Positions 16,646-25,984 of a stretch of DNA of 64,000 nt are shown piece after piece. Both the position numbers and the translations under genes were made by a program. Source of the stretch: Hyphomicrobium sp. LHD-15 (GTDB lineage: Bacteria; Pseudomonadota; Alphaproteobacteria; Rhizobiales; Hyphomicrobiaceae); contig NZ_JAVIFT010000004.1 in the NCBI RefSeq assembly GCF_031157355.1, forward strand, positions 62,001-126,000, given 5' to 3'. The notes under the pieces were generated by a model. It was not told where the DNA came from and did not search any database. It saw only the letters and a program-made list of their open reading frames with translations. Numbering within the stretch: the stretch's first letter is position 1; each line of letters opens with the position of its first letter.

Positions 16646-16918
16646 ATGGACCGTAACACGATATTTGGCGGAAACCCGCTCGGGGTAATCCTCCGCCTCG
16701 CCCTGATCTCGATCGTCGTCGGCATCGTGATGAAGGCGCTCGGCATCGATCTCCGGAATTTCTTCCAGCGGATCAACGAGCTGTTGCGGAACCTCTACGA
16801 TCTCGGGTTCGGCGCCATCGAGTGGGTGATCGAGTACATGCTGCTCGGCGCGCTGGTCGTGATCCCGATCTGGCTCATTGCGCGCGTGGTCGGGGCGGCC
16901 CGCTCGAAGGCCGAGTAG
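16646..16918 (+). CDS. Small two-helix membrane protein (DUF6460-like)
   Basis: A 90-residue inner-membrane protein. Two hydrophobic helices (about 12-32 and 58-83) flank an amphipathic segment, DLRNFFQRINELLRNLYDLG. The pattern G-I-V-M-K-A-L-G-I-D and the second helix W-V-I-E-Y-M-L-L-G-A match a small conserved alphaproteobacterial family (DUF6460 by memory). No function is known. ATG 16646 follows GGAACG; an in-frame ATG at 16634 is possible. It reads divergently from the helicase and converges on pyrD. Confidence 0.7.
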   Translation: MDRNTIFGGNPLGVILRLALISIVVGIVMKALGIDLRNFFQRINELLRNLYDLGFGAIEWVIEYMLLGALVVIPIWLIARVVGAARSKAE

Positions 16919-16921
16919 CCG

Positions 16922-18010
16922 CTACGAAAGCGGCTTCGCGGCCCATTCGGCGGCACGGGTTCCGGTCAGCTCAGTGATCGACGCGACGCCGCGCTTGGCG
17001 CAGGCTTCGGACAAGTGGGCCTTGATGCGGCCGATAAGGCCCGGGCCTTCATAGATCAACCCCGTGTAGAGCTGGAGCAAGCTGGCGCCGGCCTCGATTT
17101 TCGCGAGCGCAGCCTCGGGACTGTCGATGCCGCCAATGCCGATCAGCGGAATTTTCCCGTCCGTCGCCCGATAGACGCGGGCCAGCACGACCGTCGCGCG
17201 GTGAAACAAGGGGCTGCCCGAGAGGCCACCGGCTTCCTTGGCCACCGGATCTACCAGGCCGGTGCGGGCGAGCGTCGTGTTCGAGACCGCGATACCGTCG
17301 ACGCCGCTCGCGACGAGCGCCGCGACGACCGGCTCGATATCGTCCTCGGCGAGATCGGGCGCGATCTTGACGACGATGGGCCTGCGCGGCGCACCGGCCG
17401 CGACTTTCGTCGCCCGAGCCGCCATCACGCGAGCCAAGAGCTCGCCGAGCGCGGCAGGCGCCTGGAGATCTCGCAGTCCGGGTGTGTTCGGCGACGAGAT
17501 GTTCACGGTGAAATAGCTCGCGACCTCATAGAAGGCCTCGATCCCGGCAACGTAATCAGCGGCGCGGTCAGAGCTTTCCTTGTTGGCTCCGATGTTGACG
17601 CCGACGACGCCGCGGCGCGGCCGTGCGGTAAGGCGGCGCAACGCGGTCGCGTGGCCCTCGTTGTTGAAGCCGAGCCGGTTGATGACGGCGCGCTCGCGGA
17701 CAAGCCTGAACACCCGTGGTGCGGGATTGCCTCCTTGTGGACGCGGCGTGGTGGTGCCGATCTCGGCAAAGCCAAAACCCAACCCCAGGATCGCATCCGG
17801 GACGCGCGCGTCCTTGTCGAAACCGGCGGCGATGCCGAGCGGGTTCGGAAAGCTCTCTCCCCACAGCGAGACCGCGAGGGCCTGGCTTTGCGCCGCGGCA
17901 CAGCGCGGGTAGGCGCCCAGCTCGAGCGCGCGCAGCGTCAGCTCATGCGCAACCTCAGGATCGAGCTTGAGAAGGAACGGGCGGGCGAGACCGGACAGCG
18001 CGGACATCAT
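16922..18010 (-). CDS. pyrD: Dihydroorotate dehydrogenase (quinone)
   Basis: A 362-residue class 2 DHODH that oxidises dihydroorotate to orotate in pyrimidine synthesis, passing electrons through FMN to membrane quinone. The N-terminal amphipathic helix (ARPFLLKLDPEVAHELTLRAL) is the membrane and quinone tunnel typical of class 2. The active-site stretch NISSPNTPGLRDLQ holds the catalytic Ser, and the FMN phosphate site is LIGIGGIDSPEAALAKI near the C-terminus. GGAGG lies 10 nt before ATG 18010. Its start overlaps the stop of the DUF952 gene (ATGATG), so expression is coupled. Confidence 0.95.
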   Translation of the reverse strand: MMSALSGLARPFLLKLDPEVAHELTLRALELGAYPRCAAAQSQALAVSLWGESFPNPLGIAAGFDKDARVPDAILGLGFGFAEIGTTTPRPQGGNPAPRVFRLVRERAVINRLGFNNEGHATALRRLTARPRRGVVGVNIGANKESSDRAADYVAGIEAFYEVASYFTVNISSPNTPGLRDLQAPAALGELLARVMAARATKVAAGAPRRPIVVKIAPDLAEDDIEPVVAALVASGVDGIAVSNTTLARTGLVDPVAKEAGGLSGSPLFHRATVVLARVYRATDGKIPLIGIGGIDSPEAALAKIEAGASLLQLYTGLIYEGPGLIGRIKAHLSEACAKRGVASITELTGTRAAEWAAKPLS

Positions 18011-18348
18011 GGAGCGATATCCTCCGGTATCTGAGGAACGCCGTCTGCTCCGAGGGGCAGCGGTTTCTCCCAAATGGCAACCTTGGTGGACACCGTTCCG
18101 TAAAGATGCGGGAATAGATCCCCGCCACGCGAAGGCTCCCACAGGAGCGCGTTGCCGAAAAGTTTCTCGTCGAAAGCAACGAGAACGAGATCCGCTTGCC
18201 CGTGAAAATGCTTCGCGGCCGTGCCCCTCAGCTGCGCGGGCGCGGAGAAATGAATGAAGCCATCGCGAAGATCGTCGGGCGAACCACGATAAATTCCTTC
18301 CTGGCACGCAGAGGCCCATGCGTCTCGACCGACAATCTTGAAAATCAT
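18007..18348 (-). CDS. DUF952 domain-containing protein
   Basis: A 113-residue protein fully covered by DUF952. It starts MIFKIVGRDAW, contains the hallmark DGFIHFSAPAQL, and carries the His/Asp residues of the ADP-ribosyltransferase-like fold proposed for this family. Members are often annotated as glutathione S-transferase-like or ART-like, but the activity is not settled. ATG 18348 is chosen because family members begin at this Met; the frame is open to 18375. It sits directly upstream of pyrD and overlaps it, an arrangement common in Hyphomicrobiales. Confidence 0.88.
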   Translation of the reverse strand: MIFKIVGRDAWASACQEGIYRGSPDDLRDGFIHFSAPAQLRGTAAKHFHGQADLVLVAFDEKLFGNALLWEPSRGGDLFPHLYGTVSTKVAIWEKPLPLGADGVPQIPEDIAP

Positions 18349-18630
18349 GCGGCTTGCTCGTGTGACCTGTTTCACTCACTGCCTGTAATCGAGGCGCGCG
18401 ACCGGCGCGAGCTTCTTCTCGCTCGCGTTCGCTTCCGCTACACTTAGACGCTCGTCCTCCGAGCGTGGCTTCGTTATAACTCGCTCGTGGGGGATCAAGT
18501 GGCCGAAACGAGCGGGGCTTCATAGCACGGGCTTGTGGGGTGTTGCGCAACCCCGATTACATTTTCCGAGGCAATCCGACGGACATATTGAAGTCTTGCT
18601 CGCGACGAAGGTCGCGGAACGGAAAGCCGT

Positions 18631-20304
18631 GTGTCGACTAGGGTGGAAGGCGAAGGACGTTCTGGCGTGCACGAGGTTATTTCCGTAAAGGTCGTACCGC
18701 TCAAAGAGCTTTTTTCCGATGTCTACGAGTTCAGGCTTCCGTATTTTCAGCGGGCCTATGCGTGGCAGACCGCGGAGATCGGGCGACTTCTGTCGGATAT
18801 CACGCAAGCGATGCGTGCGAGCGACGGCAAGCGGGGGTACTTCCTCGGCAAGCTCATGGTCGCGAAAAAGCAGGGGCAGCCGGAAACCGCCCTCGTGGAC
18901 GGCCATCAGCGCGTCATGTCGCTGACTTTGTTGTTTGCCGTGTTGCGCGATCTCGAAAGCAATCCCGCGCTGCAGATCCGGCTCAACGACTTCGTCCGGG
19001 GCAACAGCGTGCGGCTGAAACCGCAGGATGCGATGGCGCTTTCCTGCGAGCGCTTCGTGCAGACACCCGGCGCCACTGCGGTCGAGCCCGAGGACGATCT
19101 CGACCTCCTTTCTGAGACCGAGCGCAACGTCATCGAGAACCGCAACTACCTACGGACCGAGCTTTCCGGCGCCGACTACCCGCCGGAAGTGCGCCACGCG
19201 CTCGTGACCTACCTTTCCGAACGGTGCTGTGTGATCGTCGCCTCGGTCGAGGACGACGAGGAGGCGTGGTCGTTCCTCAGGACCGAGGAAGAGACGCGCG
19301 TCGACTTCAGCAAATCGGATCGGGCCAAATTCAGCCTCATCGCCATCGTGCCACCAGGCGAGCGCGCGGCCTGCCAGAAGGTGTGGGAATCCTGCGAAGC
19401 GCTTCTCGGCGCTGCCGACATGCATGCGTTGCTCGGACACCTGCGCACCCTCAAGCGCCGTCGCAGCAGCGGCAAGCCGATCGAGATCGACCTCGCGGAA
19501 GGCTACAAGTTCAACTCGCCCGGGGCGGGGCTTTCGTTCCTCGAAAATCAGTTCAAGCCCGCCGCAGAGCGGCTTGCGATGCTGCGCAAATCCAGCGAGG
19601 GCCGCGATGGACGGCCATTACCGGCCGTGTCGGAGCGTCTCAAGTGGATTGATCCGCAACTGTGGGTGCCGGCGGCGCTTCTCTGGTTCGAGCGCAACCA
19701 AGATCCCGACGAAACGCTGCTGTTCTTCCGCAAGCTCGAACGGCTCATCTGGATGATGAAGATCGCAGGCTTCGATCCGACGAAGCAGAGCAATCGCATC
19801 CTCCAGCTGCTTGGCGAGATCGACCGCACCGTCTCGCCCGCGAAGATGCGCGAGCTCGAAATCACCAATGCGCTGCGGGACGCCGCGGCCTCAAACCTGC
19901 GCAGCCCGACGTTCGACGCCAAGCACTACAGCGGCCGTGTGTTGCGGCGGGTCAGCCTTTCGCTGGGGCAGGATCCGGGGCCGATCGAGCGCACGACGCT
20001 CACCATCGAGCATGTGCTGCCGCGCGGGTTTGCGCCGAAAAGTGGCTGGCGCACGCATTTTCCGTCGGCGCGTTCGGTGCGCGACTACTCGCACCGGCTC
20101 GGCAACCTCACGCTGCTTTCGCCCGAAGACAATCAGAGGGCGGATACCATCGACTGGGCGGACAAGCGCCCCATTTTCGCGCGGTCACAGTACGTGCTTT
20201 CGCAGAAGCTGGCGGAAGCCGAGAGCTGGACACCAGCGCGCATCCTCGAACGAACCGAGGAGCTGATCGCGCTTCTGTTCAAGGACTGGGATATCAAGGT
20301 CTAG
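18631..20304 (+). CDS. DUF262-DUF1524 fusion protein (GmrSD-like, possible anti-phage nuclease)
   Basis: A 557-residue protein that fuses the two halves of the GmrSD type. The N-terminal DUF262 part has PYFQRAYAW (about 37-45) and VDGHQRVMSLTLL (about 89-101), the NTP-binding/ParB-like motif that is usually DGQQR. The C-terminal DUF1524 part is an HNH-type nuclease with TIEHVLPRGF (about 457-466) and YSHRLGNLTLLSPEDNQRAD (about 487-506). Characterised relatives are type IV restriction systems that cut modified phage DNA using NTP. It is a single gene with no methylase nearby, between DUF952-pyrD and lysK. The start is GTG 18631 with GGAA upstream. Confidence 0.85.
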   Translation: MSTRVEGEGRSGVHEVISVKVVPLKELFSDVYEFRLPYFQRAYAWQTAEIGRLLSDITQAMRASDGKRGYFLGKLMVAKKQGQPETALVDGHQRVMSLTLLFAVLRDLESNPALQIRLNDFVRGNSVRLKPQDAMALSCERFVQTPGATAVEPEDDLDLLSETERNVIENRNYLRTELSGADYPPEVRHALVTYLSERCCVIVASVEDDEEAWSFLRTEEETRVDFSKSDRAKFSLIAIVPPGERAACQKVWESCEALLGAADMHALLGHLRTLKRRRSSGKPIEIDLAEGYKFNSPGAGLSFLENQFKPAAERLAMLRKSSEGRDGRPLPAVSERLKWIDPQLWVPAALLWFERNQDPDETLLFFRKLERLIWMMKIAGFDPTKQSNRILQLLGEIDRTVSPAKMRELEITNALRDAAASNLRSPTFDAKHYSGRVLRRVSLSLGQDPGPIERTTLTIEHVLPRGFAPKSGWRTHFPSARSVRDYSHRLGNLTLLSPEDNQRADTIDWADKRPIFARSQYVLSQKLAEAESWTPARILERTEELIALLFKDWDIKV

Positions 20305-20330
20305 AGACAGCCCAGTTTCGCTTGAATCGC

Positions 20331-20375
20331 GATCATGGTGGTCTTTCGTGAGACCGATGATTCACGCTTCGGACT
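20331..20375. repeat. 45-bp direct repeat, copy A
   Basis: Identical over 45 bp to 20445-20489. It contains the small hairpin GGTCT/AGACC and the string GATTCACGCTTCGGACT. Intergenic, between convergent genes. Confidence 0.9.
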
Positions 20376-20444
20376 TTTCCGGCGCTGCCGATTCACGCCG
20401 CGCCCGATAGGGGCCGCGACGATCGGAGCGCGCTGGCCCGAAGA

Positions 20445-20489
20445 GATCATGGTGGTCTTTCGTGAGACCGATGATTCACGCTTCGGACT
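20445..20489. repeat. 45-bp direct repeat, copy B
   Basis: The second copy of the 45-bp unit, offset by 114 bp. A third fragment (GATCATGGTCTA) at 20505-20516 runs into the lysK stop codon. Confidence 0.9.
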
Positions 20490-20503
20490 GATAGGGTCCG
20501 AAG
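20481..20503 (-). terminator. Hairpin just after lysK
   Basis: CTTCGGAC (20481-20488) and GTCCGAAG (20496-20503) form a perfect 8-bp stem with a 7-nt loop, 10 bp past the lysK stop. There is no U run, so it may be a REP-type 3' end and not a true terminator. Confidence 0.4.
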
Positions 20504-20513
20504 CGATCATGGT

Positions 20514-22184
20514 CTAGGCTGGCGCGGCGTCCTTGGCGAGCAGCTCGCCCTTGAGGGCCGACGCGATCAGCGCGCGGGTCTCGGGGATACCGTACAGCGC
20601 GATGAACGAGCCGAAGCGCGGGCCCTTGCTCTCACCCAGCAGGATCTCATAGATGCTGTTGAACCAGGCGTTCGAGACGCCGGGACGTTCCGGTGTCGCG
20701 CCTTTGGCAGCGAAATCCTGGTAGCGCGGAACGGCGCGCCCCACGTCGTAGATGATCGTCTGCAGGTCCTCGGCGGTGGCATTCGGCGGAGCCTTGGCCA
20801 ACGCAGCCGAGAGCGCTTCGAGCGCTGCGCGTTCCTCTTCGTCGGCGGCGCGGTGGCGCTTCTTCGTCTTCACGAAATCCGTGTAGTAGCGAACCGCATA
20901 GCCCGCGAGCTGATCGAGAAGCGGGGAGGCTTCCGGGCTTGTTCCCGGGAAGTGGCGCTTGATGAACCCCCACAGCACGGACTTGTCCTCGGCGTTCGAG
21001 GCCGCCACGAGATTGAGCAACAGCGCAAACGTGACCGGGAGCTCGGCGGCCGGCGGATTGCCGCCGTGAATGTGCCAGACGGCGTTGTCGAGCTTGGTTT
21101 TGCCGTCCTGCCGGGGATAGCCGGCGAGCAACTGCAGGTACTCGTCTACGGCACGCGGGATGACGTCGAAGTAGAGCTTCTTCGCGCTTCTCGGCTTCTG
21201 GAACATGAAGAGCGCGAGGCTCTCGGGCGACGCGTAGGTCAGCCATTCGTCGATGGTGAGGCCGTTGCCCTTCGACTTCGAGATCTTCTCGCCGTTCTCA
21301 TCGAGAAACAGCTCGTAGACATAGTGCTCAGGCGCGGTCCCGCCCAGGATTTCGCAAATCTTGTCGTAGATCGGCGCGTTGGTCTGGTGGTCTTTGCCGA
21401 ACATCTCGAAATCGACGCCGAGCGCGGCCCACCGCATGCCGAAATCAGGCTTCCACTGCAGCTTTACGCGACCGCCGGTGACGGGAAGCGTGACGTCGCG
21501 GCCATCCTCGTCGGCGAAGGTGATCGTGCCGGCCTTGGCGTCGACTTCCTTCATCGGGACGTAGAGCACGCGGCCGCTGATCGGCGAGATCGGCAGGAAC
21601 GGGCTGTAGGTCGCCTGCCGCTCGGCGCCAAGCGTCGGCAGCATGACCTTCATGATGGCGTCGTAGCGCTCGACGGCGCGCAGCAGCACCTCGTCGAAGC
21701 GGCCGGCTTTGTAATACTCGGTGGCGCTCGCGAACTCGTACTCGAAGCCAAAGGTGTCGAGGAAACGGCGCAGCATCGCGTTGTTGTGGTCGCCGAAGCT
21801 CGGATAGTCGCCCCCGAACGGATTGGGCACCGAGGTGAGCGGCATCTGAAGGTAGGGCTCGAGAAACGCGCGATCCGGCACATTCTCGGGGATCTTGCGC
21901 ATGCCGTCCATGTCGTCGGAGAAGCAGAGCAGGCGCGTCTTGATCTTGCCGCCGGTCAACGCCTCGAAGGCGTGGCGAACCATGGTCGTGCGCGCGACCT
22001 CGCCAAAGGTGCCGATGTGCGGCAGACCCGAAGGGCCATAGCCGGTTTCGAACAGCACAGTTCGGTCGGATCCCGCCTTCTGCTTCTCGAGCCGCTTGAT
22101 GAGACGGCGTGCCTCCTCGAACGGCCAGGCTCTCGCGTCGCCGAGCGCGGCGGAAAGGATCGGATCGAGAGCGGCTTGAGACAT
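20514..22184 (-). CDS. lysK: Lysyl-tRNA synthetase, class I
   Basis: A 556-residue class I LysRS, the archaeal-type enzyme that many alphaproteobacteria carry in place of the class II form. The HIGH box is [14 protein letters not shown] (about residue 46-59) and the KMSKS loop is KISKSKGNG (about 289). It charges tRNA-Lys in the cytoplasm. I use ATG 22184 (MSQAALDP); the TTG at 22202 is the only longer option and has no binding site. The stop codon lies inside a 12-base fragment of the neighbouring repeat. Convergent with the GmrSD-like gene. Confidence 0.95.
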   Translation of the reverse strand: MSQAALDPILSAALGDARAWPFEEARRLIKRLEKQKAGSDRTVLFETGYGPSGLPHIGTFGEVARTTMVRHAFEALTGGKIKTRLLCFSDDMDGMRKIPENVPDRAFLEPYLQMPLTSVPNPFGGDYPSFGDHNNAMLRRFLDTFGFEYEFASATEYYKAGRFDEVLLRAVERYDAIMKVMLPTLGAERQATYSPFLPISPISGRVLYVPMKEVDAKAGTITFADEDGRDVTLPVTGGRVKLQWKPDFGMRWAALGVDFEMFGKDHQTNAPIYDKICEILGGTAPEHYVYELFLDENGEKISKSKGNGLTIDEWLTYASPESLALFMFQKPRSAKKLYFDVIPRAVDEYLQLLAGYPRQDGKTKLDNAVWHIHGGNPPAAELPVTFALLLNLVAASNAEDKSVLWGFIKRHFPGTSPEASPLLDQLAGYAVRYYTDFVKTKKRHRAADEEERAALEALSAALAKAPPNATAEDLQTIIYDVGRAVPRYQDFAAKGATPERPGVSNAWFNSIYEILLGESKGPRFGSFIALYGIPETRALIASALKGELLAKDAAPA

Positions 22185-22321
22185 GGGGCGGGCTTTCGGC
22201 AAAAGAGGATTTTCGGTAGCAAATCGAATGAGGCCCGCAACCTATGGGGCGGCGTCGGGCCCGTCAATTGCGCGACCCGAGCGCGCTCGCCGCGATCAAC
22301 AGGCGCGGCGCCACGCGGACG

Positions 22322-24139
22322 TTACGCTGTCGTCTGGACCGGCCCCGTGCCCGTGGGGCGACGCGGGCGAAACAGTCGGCGCAGCATCAACAGAACAAAG
22401 ACGACCGCCAGCCCCAGTCCTCCGACCACGAGCGGGTGCTTCTCCCACAGCAGAACGGGAGAGATCTGCCCGTCCCAGGCCGCGCGTGCATCCTCCAGAA
22501 TGACCTCAGGGCCGCCACTGCCCTCTCTCAGCATCATATCGACGGCACGGGCCTGATCCTTGCTTGCAAGCACCGCCTCGCGGACGCGGGGGGCAGCCAG
22601 GCTCTGCATCTTTGCCGGCGCCGCGGCGACGGCTGCGAGGACGCGCGCGCGGGGTTCCGGCTCGAGCCCATCAAGATAGCGCGAGAGCGTTTCAAGCTCG
22701 GCTTCGGAAAAGCTTCGGGCCAGGCGCTTCAAGTCTTCGGTGCCGAGGGCGAACAGGCGGTCGCGGGACGTTGGCGCAAGCGCCGCAAGGCGTGTGATCG
22801 CGACGTGATCGTCGAGCGCGAGAAGGGTGGAGAGCGTCAGGCGCGTAAACCCTTCGGGCGCGGCGCGGCGGTAGATCTCATGCTCCAGCACTTTCGGCAG
22901 CTGATCACCCGCGAGCGCCGACCAGCCGAGGGCAGCATCGATCGAGCGGGTATCGCGGGCAATAACCATTGCGGGCTCTGGCAGAAAGCGCACCGCTTCA
23001 TTCAACGTTCCGTTGTCGAGCCGCTTCAGAACGCCCGGCTCGCCGTCCGCGCCGAGTACGAGCGCGACGACCTCGTCCAGACGAGCAAGCTGCTCCGGCT
23101 TCACGGTATCGAGAAACTTCTTGAAGCCCTCGTTGCGCTCGGCGAGATCGAGCGCCTTCTGATGCGCATTGCGGAAGGCGCGCCAGATCTCGATGACGCG
23201 ATCGGCTGATTTCGCGGCGATCTCGTGCAGGTGCTCCGCGATCTGCTCGCCGAGCGTCTTGGCGAGCTCGGCTTTCACCATCTCCTTGCTCGCGTCCGAC
23301 TTCATTTCTTCGGAAATGATCGGCAGGACGCCGTTTCTCAGCTCCCAGATATCCTTGGCGACCAGGACCAGCCCAACGCCCCCGGCCGCGACCGAAACGA
23401 GGCGCGCCAGAATGCTTCCCGCCAGGCGCTGGCCGACGCGGGCGGCGATGTTTGCAAGCTGGCGACGCATCAACAGGATGGCAGCGCCGGCGATGCCTTG
23501 GCTAGAATGCTGAATGACCGATCCGGACGAGATCGTTGCCCGGCCGGCTGCGGCTTCGAGGCCGAAATCTTTCTCGACATCCGACGTGACGACGCCGGCC
23601 ACCGTGGCGCCGTAGCGTTTTCCAAGGAACGCTCGCAGGCATTCGAGCGACGGGCCGACCGCATCCTGGCTCGCGAGTTCGAGCGTGCGGCCGACTTCGT
23701 TGCCGACACCGACGGCCAAGCTTTCGATCGCCGTCTTCATGGCATCGGACTTGTAGACACGCTCGGCGACCGCGGTGGATATCGCCTGGGCTTTCTCCGA
23801 GTTGACGAGCGATTGGGCAAGTCCCGCCCAGCTGGTCTCGCTGCGGACTTCCTCGACCGCCAAATCCACGCGCTTGGCGAGCAGATCGTCCATGCCGAGA
23901 CGGCGCCATTGGTTGTCGACGGCTGCGCGGTAGTCGATATTCTTCACGCCGGCTTCGAGGGCCTTCAGTGAAAGAGCCTCGATCGAGCTGCGGAAACCCG
24001 CCTCATCGGCCGACTGGCACGCCTCATAGTCGGCCCGCGTCATGGGAGGAGCGGCAAAAACGGGGAGCGCCTCGCGCGTCGAAACCGCCAGTACCAGGAT
24101 CGCCGAGACAGCAGGACGCAGAAAACGAGACAACGGCAA
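22322..24139 (-). CDS. Large envelope protein of unknown function (605 aa)
   Basis: The family is not recognised. A signal peptide (about 1-30) precedes a long, almost entirely helical region. Two hydrophobic stretches occur at about 218-232 (GIAGAAILLMRR) and 245-268 (ILARLVSVAAGGVGLVLVAKDIWELRNGVLP). A final membrane helix lies at about 567-587 (VVGGLGLAVVFVLLMLRRLFRPRR), with a positive tail that places the C-terminus in the cytoplasm. Residues 290-560 look like repeated helical hairpins. One Cys near the N-terminus and one in ECLRAFL may pair. It appears to be a periplasmic helical scaffold tethered at the C-terminus. It stands alone, upstream of lysK. Confidence 0.65.
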   Translation of the reverse strand: MPLSRFLRPAVSAILVLAVSTREALPVFAAPPMTRADYEACQSADEAGFRSSIEALSLKALEAGVKNIDYRAAVDNQWRRLGMDDLLAKRVDLAVEEVRSETSWAGLAQSLVNSEKAQAISTAVAERVYKSDAMKTAIESLAVGVGNEVGRTLELASQDAVGPSLECLRAFLGKRYGATVAGVVTSDVEKDFGLEAAAGRATISSGSVIQHSSQGIAGAAILLMRRQLANIAARVGQRLAGSILARLVSVAAGGVGLVLVAKDIWELRNGVLPIISEEMKSDASKEMVKAELAKTLGEQIAEHLHEIAAKSADRVIEIWRAFRNAHQKALDLAERNEGFKKFLDTVKPEQLARLDEVVALVLGADGEPGVLKRLDNGTLNEAVRFLPEPAMVIARDTRSIDAALGWSALAGDQLPKVLEHEIYRRAAPEGFTRLTLSTLLALDDHVAITRLAALAPTSRDRLFALGTEDLKRLARSFSEAELETLSRYLDGLEPEPRARVLAAVAAAPAKMQSLAAPRVREAVLASKDQARAVDMMLREGSGGPEVILEDARAAWDGQISPVLLWEKHPLVVGGLGLAVVFVLLMLRRLFRPRRPTGTGPVQTTA

Positions 24140-25021
24140 ACTCCTCGACGCGCCGGTGGCGGCTCTCCCCTCCGAACGGCGCTTCCTGCACCGCTCAGGG
24201 CCACGGCTCGGGCTTACGCGCCGACATTATTTACTATACGCGCGCGTGGTCGAGTGACCAGTGACTTTTCGGACATGTTGGCCGGCTCGCCTCCTTCGTT
24301 CGGACGCGGCAGCGGGAATTGCGGATCGGGACGAAACGATCCGAAACACTTCTTGCGAAGGTCCATTTAAGCTCCAATTCCCCGGGTGCGACAATCTGAC
24401 CACCCATCCAATGGGGGCGCCATATCCCCGTCCATTCCCGCTCGAAACACAATCAGATCGAAGACTGCGGAAATTGGAATTGCGGTGAGAGGCCGGCAGA
24501 TGATCCGTTAACGATAAATCGGCCGTCAAATTTCTGCCGCACACGGCGATCAGTACGGCGCCATCGGCCCTTTCGGGGGCGGTTCGGAGCTTCTCGTCGC
24601 GTAAGATTTCACTCTAAAGTGACGAGGCAAGGTCTGATTGTGTTGGCCCTTATTTACCTTGCGACCGATAGCCCCATAGGCAAAGCCGGTGCGAGAGTTG
24701 CAGGTAGGGCGACGGCGGCCAAGCTAGGCAATCCTTCTGGGCCCGACGATGTGCGAAACGCACGTCGCACAGGGTCCGGCGCTTTGGCTGATTAGCGGAA
24801 AATTTCCGATTGGAGAGATTATAGAGGTCCTTCGGGCTCAAGCTTATGAAACGGCTGCTCGTTTATTTTGCGAGCAAGGCGCCAATAAATGAAGCAGAGC
24901 ATGGAAACCAAGGGGTCGCTATTGGGGCAGGATTAATGGGGGCGCTGACTCAGCGCTTGGCATCGTCGCATTAATCGGCTTTATTTCCTTTTGGAGTGCA
25001 ACAGCGAGTTCATCTAACCGC
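24140..25021. other. Long non-coding interval (about 880 bp)
   Basis: No gene could be supported. The interval is AT-richer than average and probably contains promoters for the 605-aa protein and for the hydrolase at 25022. A short ORF at 24846-24974 lacks a binding site and was rejected. Confidence 0.4.
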
Positions 25022-25900
25022 ATGAAAAAGAAAGAAAAAATCAACGCCTACCGCGGCAGCCTTCTGATCGAGGGCGGTAAGGTCGGCGTGCTTCTGGTGC
25101 ACAGCCTGGGCGGCAATCCAATCGAATTGCGCTTTGTGGCTCAAGGACTTGCGCGCCAGGGCTGCACCGTTTACTGCCCCCTCATTCCGGGTCTCGGCGG
25201 CGGTACGGATGCATCCGGTCTTTCTTCCTGGCAGGATTGGTACGCGGCTCTCGAGACCGCACACGACGAGCTGAAGGCGCATTGCGACGTCGTTGTCGTC
25301 GGTGGCATCTCTGCCGGCTCCATGCTCGCGCTGAGGCTCGCCCGCGAGCGCTCCAAGGACATTCACGGCCTGTTGCTGTTCGCTCCGACGATCTGGCCTA
25401 ACGGCTGGGCGATCCCGCTGCATTTCAACCTGTTCGCGCTCGTCTACCACAAGTGGGTGGCCAAGCTGATGCGGCTTCAGCAGCGTGCGCCCTACGGCAT
25501 CAAGGATGAGCGCATCCGGAACTTCGTGATCGACTCTTTCAAGAGCGAAGGCCGTCCCCTGGAAGACCTCTTCGGCCGCGGGGGCGGACTGGTTTGGGAG
25601 TTCAAGGCGCTCGCACGCGATGTGCGCCGCCGCCTCGGCGAGATCACGCAGCACGCGGCAATCTTCCATCCGCGCGAAGACGACCAGAGCGACATCTCCA
25701 ACGCATTCAAGCTGCAGCGCAAGCTCGCGGGTGTTGTCGAAATGACGGTGCTCGATGACAGCTATCACATGGTGACGCTGGATCGTCAGCGTTCGGTCGT
25801 CGTCGACCGTTCGGTCGAATTCGTGCAGCGGCTGACGCAGAAGCTCGAGGAAAAGGCTGCCGTTTCCCGGCTGGTCCAGAACAAGGGCATCGCCGAATAA
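25022..25900 (+). CDS. Alpha/beta hydrolase (carboxylesterase/monoacylglycerol lipase-like)
   Basis: A 292-residue serine hydrolase. The oxyanion loop HSLGGNP (about 27-33) and the nucleophile elbow GGISAGS (Ser at about 98) are clear, and the C-terminal DDSYHMVTLD supplies the catalytic His (and probably Asp). It resembles Est30-type carboxylesterases and monoacylglycerol lipases, so it likely cleaves short or medium acyl esters in the cytoplasm; no signal peptide is seen. ATG 25022 has no clear Shine-Dalgarno within 15 nt (GGAG lies 27 nt upstream), so translation may be weak or the leader structured. A strong terminator follows. Confidence 0.85.
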   Translation: MKKKEKINAYRGSLLIEGGKVGVLLVHSLGGNPIELRFVAQGLARQGCTVYCPLIPGLGGGTDASGLSSWQDWYAALETAHDELKAHCDVVVVGGISAGSMLALRLARERSKDIHGLLLFAPTIWPNGWAIPLHFNLFALVYHKWVAKLMRLQQRAPYGIKDERIRNFVIDSFKSEGRPLEDLFGRGGGLVWEFKALARDVRRRLGEITQHAAIFHPREDDQSDISNAFKLQRKLAGVVEMTVLDDSYHMVTLDRQRSVVVDRSVEFVQRLTQKLEEKAAVSRLVQNKGIAE

Positions 25901-25926
25901 AGCTGAAACAGCTGCATTTATTCAAA

Positions 25927-25966
25927 AGAAAAAGGCCGGCGCTGATGCCCGGCCTTTTTCTTTTTC
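25927..25966 (+). terminator. Rho-independent terminator
   Basis: AAAAAGGCCGG pairs with CCGGCCTTTTT, then CTTTTTC. The A and T runs on both sides let it serve both the hydrolase gene and the convergent DUF2147 gene. Confidence 0.92.
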
Positions 25967-25984
25967 ATATCTTGTTCCGGACAA

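Noticed and set aside
20301-20510. Minus-strand 69-codon ORF just after lysK with repeated SPKRESSVSRKTTMI
   Set aside because: It is a translation of the 45-bp DNA repeats; the repeat period is a multiple of three, so open frames arise on both strands without selection on a protein.
24846-24974. 42-codon ORF beginning MKRLLVYFASK in the long gap before the hydrolase gene
   Set aside because: No ribosome binding site, no hydrophobic or family pattern that I recognise, and the length is within chance expectation.
24882-25021. Open frame with a hydrophobic stretch (IVALIGFISFW) running into the hydrolase start
   Set aside because: It has no in-frame ATG, GTG or TTG, so it cannot be a longer N-terminus unless a non-canonical start is used.
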